Assembly (NCBI GenBank): GCA_028693975.1
Contig: JAQUUF010000004.1
Location: 1-19,147, forward strand
Source of the DNA: Acidaminococcaceae bacterium
GTDB taxonomy: Bacteria; Bacillota; Negativicutes; Acidaminococcales; Acidaminococcaceae
Length of the DNA: 19,147 nt
Direction of reading: 5' to 3'
The position numbers were made by a program, and so were the translations under genes. The notes under the pieces were generated by a model that did no database searches, was not told the origin of the DNA, and worked only from the letters and a program-made list of their open reading frames with translations. Shown here piece by piece: positions 14,295 through 19,147 of the stretch. Each line of letters opens with the position of its first letter. Position 1 is the stretch's first letter.

Positions 14295-15112
14295 TGGCTA
14301 TTTGGAGCAAAGATTTTACTCTATTAAAAAATAATATTGTTGAAACCAAACCGCTGGTGCACCATATCACTAATTATGTCACCAGTGGCGACTGTGCTAA
14401 TGTCGCCCTGTGCTTCGGTGCTTCACCCGTCATGGCTGATGAGCTGGAAGAAATTGACGCTATGACAGGCGCAGCCAAAGCCTTGGTACTTAATATTGGC
14501 ACTATCAATCAGACCAAGCTGACTTCCATGCTGCGTGCGGCAGAAGTAGCGCGCAGCAGACAAATACCAATTATTTTTGACCCGGTAGGCGTGATGGCCT
14601 CTAGCTTCCGTCAAAAGGCCGCCCAACAGATACTGCGCGACGGCGTGTCGATTATCCGTGGCAACTACGCTGAATGTCGTTGTCTCTTGGGAGATGCTTC
14701 CTTCGGACAAGGTGTGGATTCACAAGCTCTCAGTGACGGACAGGGTAAGTTTGCCGCCAAGGCCGCCCAACAATTTGGCTGTGTCGTCGCTGTCACAGGG
14801 GCGCTAGATGCAATTAGCGACGGTCAGACTACTATCTTGGCTACCAATGGCGTAGAGCTGTTGACCAAGGTCACAGGTACAGGCTGTATGACCACTACCT
14901 TGATTGCTTGTGCGGCGGCGGTGAGCATGGAGTATTTACCCGCAGCGGTTTTTGGCATTACAGCCATGAATGTGGCGGCCGAGAAAGCCGCAGTACAGCT
15001 CAGGGCAGGAGAAGGACCGGGAACGTTCAAGGCCAAGCTCTTTGACCAGATTTATAACCTCAGCGGCGACGATATTGCTGTGGCTTTTAGGGGAGTGGGG
15101 CAAAATGCCTAG
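14294..15112 (+). CDS. thiM: Hydroxyethylthiazole kinase (ThiM)
   Basis: ThiM phosphorylates the thiazole half of thiamine, a salvage reaction for thiazole freed by thiamine breakdown. The 272-residue product has HHITNYVTSGDCANV near residue 17, which contacts the thiazole, GASPVMADE, LVLNIGTIN, PIIFDPVGVMAS, then IIRGNYAECRCLLG, and the catalytic region VTGTGCMTTTL with Cys198. All are family hallmarks. It starts inside the last base of thiD and its last 8 bases overlap thiE, so the three genes form one coupled unit. Presence of ThiM, with no de novo thiazole genes in view, fits salvage rather than synthesis, although other thiamine genes could lie elsewhere. Confidence 0.97.
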   Translation: MAIWSKDFTLLKNNIVETKPLVHHITNYVTSGDCANVALCFGASPVMADELEEIDAMTGAAKALVLNIGTINQTKLTSMLRAAEVARSRQIPIIFDPVGVMASSFRQKAAQQILRDGVSIIRGNYAECRCLLGDASFGQGVDSQALSDGQGKFAAKAAQQFGCVVAVTGALDAISDGQTTILATNGVELLTKVTGTGCMTTTLIACAAAVSMEYLPAAVFGITAMNVAAEKAAVQLRAGEGPGTFKAKLFDQIYNLSGDDIAVAFRGVGQNA

Positions 15113-15734
15113 AGTGATTGATTATAGTATTTATTTGGTGACGGACCATCACTATTTGCAGGGACGTGATTTCCTCACTTGTGTGGAGCAAGCACTGGCT
15201 GGTGGCGTGACTTTGCTCCAGCTACGGGAGAAAACAACTACACCGGAGGAGTTTGAGCAGTTAGCCAGACAAGTGAAAAAACTTGCTGATAGCTATAATG
15301 TACCCTTGATTATTAACGACAATGTGGAGCTTGCTCGGGCCGTAGGCGCAGCAGGCGTACATATCGGGCAAGGTGATTGGGCACTGGAGCGAGCTCGCAC
15401 TGTGCTAGGGCCAGAGGCTGTTATAGGAGTATCGGCACACACAGTGGAAGAGGCTCTTAAGGCTCAGTGTGGTGGGGCAGACTACCTTGGAGTGGGGGCG
15501 GTGTTCCCCACAGGGAGCAAAGCCGATGCCGATGTCCTAGGGCTGGACAGCTTGCGTGCTATCTGCGCAGCGGTGCAGCTACCGGTGGTAGGTATTGGCG
15601 GCATTACGCCAGCGAACTATGCTCGTGTGCGACAGCAAGGCGCCGTGGGTTGTGCCATGATTGCCGGCATCTTGGGTGCGGCAGATATTAAGCAACGTGT
15701 GCAAGACATCAAAAAAGGTGATGGGAAGGAGTAA
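15105..15734 (+). CDS. thiE: Thiamine-phosphate synthase (ThiE)
   Basis: ThiE joins HMP diphosphate and thiazole phosphate to thiamine phosphate. The 209-residue TIM barrel shows YLVTDHHYLQGRDF, LLQLREKTTTPEEF, LIINDNVELARAVGAAGVHIGQ with the pyrophosphate site, GVSAHTVEEA, GADYLGVGAVFPTGSK, and VGIGGITPANYARVRQQGA with the phosphate-binding glycines. The frame is open 45 codons further upstream inside thiM, but ATG 15105 gives the usual N terminus and has GGGGAGTGGGG just ahead. It overlaps thiM by 8 bases. Its stop codon lies in the loop of the bidirectional terminator that separates it from the secretin gene on the other strand. Confidence 0.97.
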   Translation: MPRVIDYSIYLVTDHHYLQGRDFLTCVEQALAGGVTLLQLREKTTTPEEFEQLARQVKKLADSYNVPLIINDNVELARAVGAAGVHIGQGDWALERARTVLGPEAVIGVSAHTVEEALKAQCGGADYLGVGAVFPTGSKADADVLGLDSLRAICAAVQLPVVGIGGITPANYARVRQQGAVGCAMIAGILGAADIKQRVQDIKKGDGKE

Positions 15735-15752
15735 TCCTTCTCATCACCTTTT
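15713..15752. terminator. Bidirectional terminator between thiE and the secretin gene
   Basis: An 18-base arm (15713-15730) pairs with 15735-15752 with a single G-U wobble, around a four-base loop that holds the thiE stop codon. The left arm opens with a run of As (15711-15716) and the right ends in Ts, so it terminates in both directions. The stem encodes the last residues of ThiE. It ends 6 bases before the secretin stop at 15759-15761. Confidence 0.9.
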
Positions 15753-15758
15753 GTAATT

Positions 15759-17138
15759 TTAGTTGTTATTGGTAGCAGCGTCTTCTGCCAGAATGCGGTC
15801 AACTCGTTCCCGGAAGCTTTCTTTGCCACCGTTTTGTTCACGAGCGGCGGCTTGCGCTCTCTCGGCTCGTCTTTTTTCGCGAGCAGCAGCTTTGGCTTCT
15901 TCATCTTCGTCACTGCCAGGGACGGGGTCTAAGGCCATATTAGCGACCTTGGGGTTGTAGATAGCAGGAGATTCACCGGCGCTAGTAACATAAGGCGTTA
16001 AGATCATCATGACTTCGGTCTTCTTCTTGGAATTGTTGCGATATTTGAACAATTCACCCAAGACAGGAATCTTGCAGAGCAGCGGTACAGCTTGCATATT
16101 CTTAGACTCTTCTTCATTAATCAGACCACCGATAATCAGAGTCTCACCGTTACGCATTCTCACTGTGGTATCGGCAGAACGACTGGTTATTTTGTAGTTC
16201 TCTATTTCCGAGACCAAGGTAGCGGTACTTACTTCCGTATGGACTACCGAGGTAATGAAGTCGTCGTCGCTAACGATAGGTGTGTAGTTTAATTTAATAC
16301 CGGCATCGACATAAGTAATACTGGTACTGGTAGTGCCATCGCTGATTTCTTTGGTCAAGACAGGGATATGGTCACCAATGAAGATATTGGCAGCTTTGCC
16401 GGGGATAGTCAAGATACGGGGAGTAGCTAGGATTTTGGCTTTGCCATCAGTAATCATAGCGCTCAGAGTAGCCTGGAAGGTAGAAGTATAGCCATGCCCC
16501 CAGTGAATAGTACCGCCATAATTGGTGTCGCTGTCAGTGGAGGAAGGGATTTCGGACCAATTCCAATTAAGACCGAATTTCTTAGTGTCTTCCAGATTGA
16601 CGGCAATAATCTTGGCTTCCAGAGTAATTTGCTTGGTTGCCACATCTAATTGCTGCAAAGCAGTACGGAGCTTTTGTTCCTCACTGCTGTTGCCGGAGAA
16701 GATAATTGAATTCGTCACATCGTCCGCCGTCAAGCCTTCGGCTTTTACCACGCCTTTGAGCGCCGTGACAATATCAGCTGCTTTGGCGAACTGGAGCTTG
16801 AAGACAGACACCGTGCCAAAGTTCTTGCCCATATTATCAATAGAAGAAACCACGATTACATCGTGAATATTGCGATAAGCCAAGCCATTGGAACGGGTAA
16901 CTAAGTCCAAAGCATCTTCGAAGGGTACATCGTTCAAATCAATAGAAACCAAACCTTTGACCGAGCCATCAGTAATGATACTCTTGCCGCTGATAGCAGA
17001 CAGAGCCGCTAGGACATCTTTAATCTGACCGTTTTGGATAGTTAGCGATACATTATTGGCGAAGGCGAGAGAAGAGCTGCTCAGAGTTAAGAGGGTAGAC
17101 AGGGCCAAGGCAGCCAAGGTTTTGCGCTTAAATAACAT
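15759..17138 (-). CDS. Short secretin (PilQ/GspD family) of a type IV pilus or type II secretion system
   Basis: Secretins form the outer-membrane ring through which pili or secreted proteins pass. The 459-residue precursor starts with a clear signal peptide (LAALALSTLLTL, cleavage likely after AFA near residue 27). An N0/STN-like domain follows (about 30-95: SLTIQNGQIKDVLAALSAIS), then an N1-type domain (about 110-170), then the secretin core with LEAKIIAVN, ILATPRILTI, VDAGIKLNYTPIV and RNGETLIIGGLI. The last 65 residues are a charged Ala/Arg/Glu-rich tail unlike the core. It is much shorter than the 600-700 residues usual for PilQ or GspD, as it lacks AMIN repeats or extra N domains. A purine-rich GGGGG site precedes the ATG. 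It lies 4 bases after the PilP-like gene and is clearly in its operon. Confidence 0.92.
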   Translation of the reverse strand: MLFKRKTLAALALSTLLTLSSSSLAFANNVSLTIQNGQIKDVLAALSAISGKSIITDGSVKGLVSIDLNDVPFEDALDLVTRSNGLAYRNIHDVIVVSSIDNMGKNFGTVSVFKLQFAKAADIVTALKGVVKAEGLTADDVTNSIIFSGNSSEEQKLRTALQQLDVATKQITLEAKIIAVNLEDTKKFGLNWNWSEIPSSTDSDTNYGGTIHWGHGYTSTFQATLSAMITDGKAKILATPRILTIPGKAANIFIGDHIPVLTKEISDGTTSTSITYVDAGIKLNYTPIVSDDDFITSVVHTEVSTATLVSEIENYKITSRSADTTVRMRNGETLIIGGLINEEESKNMQAVPLLCKIPVLGELFKYRNNSKKKTEVMMILTPYVTSAGESPAIYNPKVANMALDPVPGSDEDEEAKAAAREKRRAERAQAAAREQNGGKESFRERVDRILAEDAATNNN

Positions 17139-17142
17139 TCAT

Positions 17143-17685
17143 CTAACCCCCTATGCTAATGGTCTTAGCACCATCAGGTCCGCTCAAGGTAGCAGAACCA
17201 GAGCCAATCGAGCTAATAGAATACTCGCCGACGTCCTGTCCTACATTATATGCTTGGCTGGAGCCATGGTACTCGATGATAGCCATGCTCTTGTTACCAC
17301 TGCGCACCACGCCACGAAGAGCGGGAGCCGCAGACTTGGCAGCGGACACGGCAGTAGCATAGCCGGGACCTTGAGGGCCGGCAGGAGTAATTGCAGCTGG
17401 TGCCATAGTACGAGCTTCGACAGGTACCAAGAAAGGATTGCGAGCTATTTTTTGGGTCACAGGCTGCTCAGCGGAGGTGGCAACTGTACTGGTAGTAACA
17501 GGTGCTGCGCCCAGAGGAGCAGGTGTAGGTGCATCAGGCAATACTGTCTCTGCCGAAACCTTGTGGAACAAATCATCCACTATTGCACCGACATCATAAC
17601 GACAGGCAAAATGCGACCCGCTTAATAGAACAAAAGCTGCTATAATGGAGCAAGTTACCTTATCTAATTTATTGTTTTTACCCAT
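17143..17685 (-). CDS. PilP/GspC-like periplasmic linker protein
   Basis: This 180-residue protein looks like the inner-membrane-anchored partner that connects a secretin to the rest of the machine. One membrane segment lies at about 11-27 (CSIIAAFVLLSG), followed by a Pro/Ala/Thr-rich flexible stretch (about 48-85), then IARNPFLVPVE, and a C-terminal small beta domain (LRGVVRSGNKSMAIIEY, then YNVGQDVGEYSISSIGSGSATL) of the type seen in PilP and the HR domain of GspC. The assignment rests on layout and gene order, since sequence identity in this family is low. The annotated start is ATG 17685, 10 bases after GGGAGG; a TTG nine bases upstream touches that site. It is the first gene of the secretin operon. 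Confidence 0.72.
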   Translation of the reverse strand: MGKNNKLDKVTCSIIAAFVLLSGSHFACRYDVGAIVDDLFHKVSAETVLPDAPTPAPLGAAPVTTSTVATSAEQPVTQKIARNPFLVPVEARTMAPAAITPAGPQGPGYATAVSAAKSAAPALRGVVRSGNKSMAIIEYHGSSQAYNVGQDVGEYSISSIGSGSATLSGPDGAKTISIGG

Positions 17686-17758
17686 AATAGTCAATCCTCC
17701 CTGATAAATCTATTGGTAAAATATTTGAAAATTGCTAACAATAATATGATAATTACAT

Positions 17759-17787
17759 TTGATAGTACACCATCATTATAGTATAAT
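17759..17787 (+). promoter_or_regulatory. Promoter of the PilB/GspE-type gene
   Basis: TTGATA (17759-17764), a 17-base spacer, and TATAAT (17782-17787) make a strong plus-strand promoter. The start would be near 17794, about 53 bases before the GTG start codon. It overlaps the divergent promoter of the secretin operon. Confidence 0.8.
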
Positions 17788-17804
17788 TAGTAATAAAATG
17801 TAAA
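17775..17804 (-). promoter_or_regulatory. Promoter of the PilP-like/secretin operon
   Basis: On the minus strand TTTACA (17804-17799), an 18-base spacer, and TATAAT (17780-17775) form a good promoter. Transcription would start near 17768 and give a leader of about 83 bases. The two -10 boxes of this and the plus-strand promoter are separated by one base and form a perfect palindrome (17775-17787). Confidence 0.7.
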
Positions 17805-17846
17805 CTCTTTTATTGAAATGAATATATGGTGGAGGGAGGTTTCTCG

Positions 17847-19147
17847 GTGGACAAACGCAAAAGGCTGGGAGAAATACTGCTTGATGCAGGAGTGATTACA
17901 GAGAAACAATTAGAGCATGCCCTGAATGCGCAGAAGACCAGTGGCAAAAGATTAGGTGAGACACTGATTGCCTTGGGGTATATTACAGAGAGAAATATGC
18001 TGCAAAGTATGGAGAAGCAGCTGGGCATAGCCTATATTTCTCTGTCGGTGACAGATATCCAAAAAGATGCTATAGCAGCGGTGCCGTTATTCTTGGCAGA
18101 GCGCTATAATATTATTCCCATACGCCGTGATGGGAATCGCTTAGTCATAGCGATGAACGACCCGACGAATTTCTATGCTATTGACGATGTGCGTATGGTC
18201 AGTGGTATGGAAGTGGAGCCTGTACTGGCAGAGAGCAAGGATATAGAGCTTGCTATTAACAATAATTACGGCGTTAAAGGCCGTGTAGAGAATGCAGTCA
18301 GTCAGCTCAAAGATGAAGAAGTGACGGCAGTAGTAAGAGACTTGGCCGATGCTACGGACAATGCACCTATTATCAGCATCGTTAATTCCCTCATAGAGCA
18401 GGCGGTACATGACAAAGCCAGTGACGTGCATATCGAGCCCGAGGAGAAAGTCCTCAGGGTGCGTTTCCGAGTGGATGGTGTACTGCGAGAAGTAATATCT
18501 TTCCCCAAGGGGACACAGGCACCTATCTTGTCCCGTATCAAGATTATGGCGGAGATGGATATTGCCGAGAAGAGATTGCCCCAAGATGGGTGTATCAATG
18601 TCACTAGTAATGGCAAAGAAATAGATATTCGTGTCTCTACCATGCCGACCATCCTAGGAGAGAAAGTCGTTATGCGTATTCTGGATAAGAGTGCAGTGAA
18701 TGTTACGCTAGATGACCTAGGCTTCTCACCGCTTAATATGTCGATGTACCAGAAGATGTTCAAGGCCTCCTATGGCCTGGTATTGGTGACAGGACCTACC
18801 GGCAGCGGTAAATCAACTACTTTGTATTCCACCTTGATGGAAGTCAACAATGTAGCGGATAATATTATTACGATTGAGGACCCGGTAGAGTATCGTATAG
18901 CCGGCGTCAATCAGATTGCTGTGAATAACAAAGCAGGGCTGACCTTTGCCAATGGTCTGCGCACTATCTTGCGTCAGGACCCGGATGTCATTATGGTCGG
19001 TGAAATACGTGATAGCGAGACAGCAGAGATTACCGTCAATGCAGCTTTGACAGGTCACTTGGTTTTTAGTACGCTGCATACCAACAATGCGGCCGGTGCT
19101 ATCGCCCGTCTGGTGGATATGGGCGTGGAGCCTTATCTGGTGGTATC
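17847..19147 (+). CDS. PilB/GspE-family assembly ATPase (partial, 3' end outside the window)
   Basis: This cytoplasmic hexameric ATPase powers pilus extension or type II secretion. The 433 visible codons show an N-terminal MshEN/GspE-N domain (about 1-140: RLGEILLDAGVITEKQLEHAL, then AMNDPTNFYAIDDV), a central N2 domain with SDVHIEPEEK and FRVDGVLRE, and the motor: Walker A GPTGSGKST from residue 316, the aspartate box IEDPVE at 343, Walker B VGEIRDSET with Glu386, and the histidine box GHLVFSTLHTN at 403. The zinc-binding cysteines expected further on are outside the window. GTG 17847 is preferred because GGAGGGAGG ends 7 bases before it; the in-frame ATG 17826 lies upstream of that site. 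It is divergent from the secretin operon, and the rest of the pilus genes probably follow. Confidence 0.93.
   Translation, partial: MDKRKRLGEILLDAGVITEKQLEHALNAQKTSGKRLGETLIALGYITERNMLQSMEKQLGIAYISLSVTDIQKDAIAAVPLFLAERYNIIPIRRDGNRLVIAMNDPTNFYAIDDVRMVSGMEVEPVLAESKDIELAINNNYGVKGRVENAVSQLKDEEVTAVVRDLADATDNAPIISIVNSLIEQAVHDKASDVHIEPEEKVLRVRFRVDGVLREVISFPKGTQAPILSRIKIMAEMDIAEKRLPQDGCINVTSNGKEIDIRVSTMPTILGEKVVMRILDKSAVNVTLDDLGFSPLNMSMYQKMFKASYGLVLVTGPTGSGKSTTLYSTLMEVNNVADNIITIEDPVEYRIAGVNQIAVNNKAGLTFANGLRTILRQDPDVIMVGEIRDSETAEITVNAALTGHLVFSTLHTNNAAGAIARLVDMGVEPYLVV

Noticed and set aside
17056..17625. A 189-codon plus-strand open frame opposite the PilP-like and secretin genes
   Set aside because: Its sequence is Arg/Cys/Ser-rich with no fold-like pattern, and it spans the junction of two well-supported minus-strand genes.
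1..19147. Mobile elements, CRISPR arrays, attachment sites or defence systems
   Set aside because: No direct-repeat arrays, transposase or integrase genes, or long inverted repeats beyond terminators were seen; all long frames are housekeeping or pilus genes.

Overview
The window reads as core chromosome from a diderm Firmicute, most likely class Negativicutes; the genus is not resolved. Firmicute traits are RNase Y, strong AGGAGG-type ribosome binding sites, and a Gram-positive LexA box (CGAAC-N4-GTTTG) inside the recA promoter. An outer-membrane secretin and a PilB/GspE-type ATPase show that the cell has an outer membrane. This combination, plus moderate GC content by eye, is the basis for the assignment. 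Genes fill nearly the whole window and no gap exceeds about 200 bases. I saw no tRNA, rRNA, insertion sequence, prophage, CRISPR array or other transferred DNA.

Layout. 1-3236 (+): the end of the GTP cyclohydrolase II part of ribA/ribBA, ribH (lumazine synthase), hslO (Hsp33), then recA and recX behind a LexA-controlled promoter. 3237-4976 (+): a leader with its own promoter and hairpin, then rny (RNase Y), closed by a strong terminator. 5023-5465 (+): an unnamed zinc-ribbon protein. 5530-5721 (-): rpmB (L28), convergent with the zinc-ribbon gene across a shared terminator and divergent from recG. 5841-8624 (+): recG and a VTT-domain membrane protein. 8786-11333 (+): an EF-G-like GTPase with an altered P-loop, then a two-CBS-domain protein. 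11441-13432 (+): transketolase. 13488-15734 (+): thiD-thiM-thiE, tightly coupled, sharing a bidirectional terminator with the secretin gene. 15759-17685 (-): a short secretin and a PilP/GspC-like protein. 17847 to the end (+): a PilB/GspE ATPase cut by the window edge, divergent from the secretin pair.

How the genes work together. RecA, RecX and RecG serve recombination and repair, and the LexA box ties recA-recX to the SOS response. ThiD and ThiM phosphorylate the two thiamine halves and ThiE joins them; the upstream transketolase uses the resulting cofactor. RibA and RibH work in riboflavin synthesis. The divergent secretin/PilP and ATPase genes are the outer-membrane and cytoplasmic ends of a type IV pilus or type II secretion machine. 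Their promoters overlap, with two TATAAT boxes facing each other.

No clearly new multi-gene system is visible. The most unusual points are the EF-G-like protein lacking the P-loop lysine and the usual catalytic histidine, the rny gene with a perfect Shine-Dalgarno but no standard start codon at the right distance, and the face-to-face promoters at the pilus locus.
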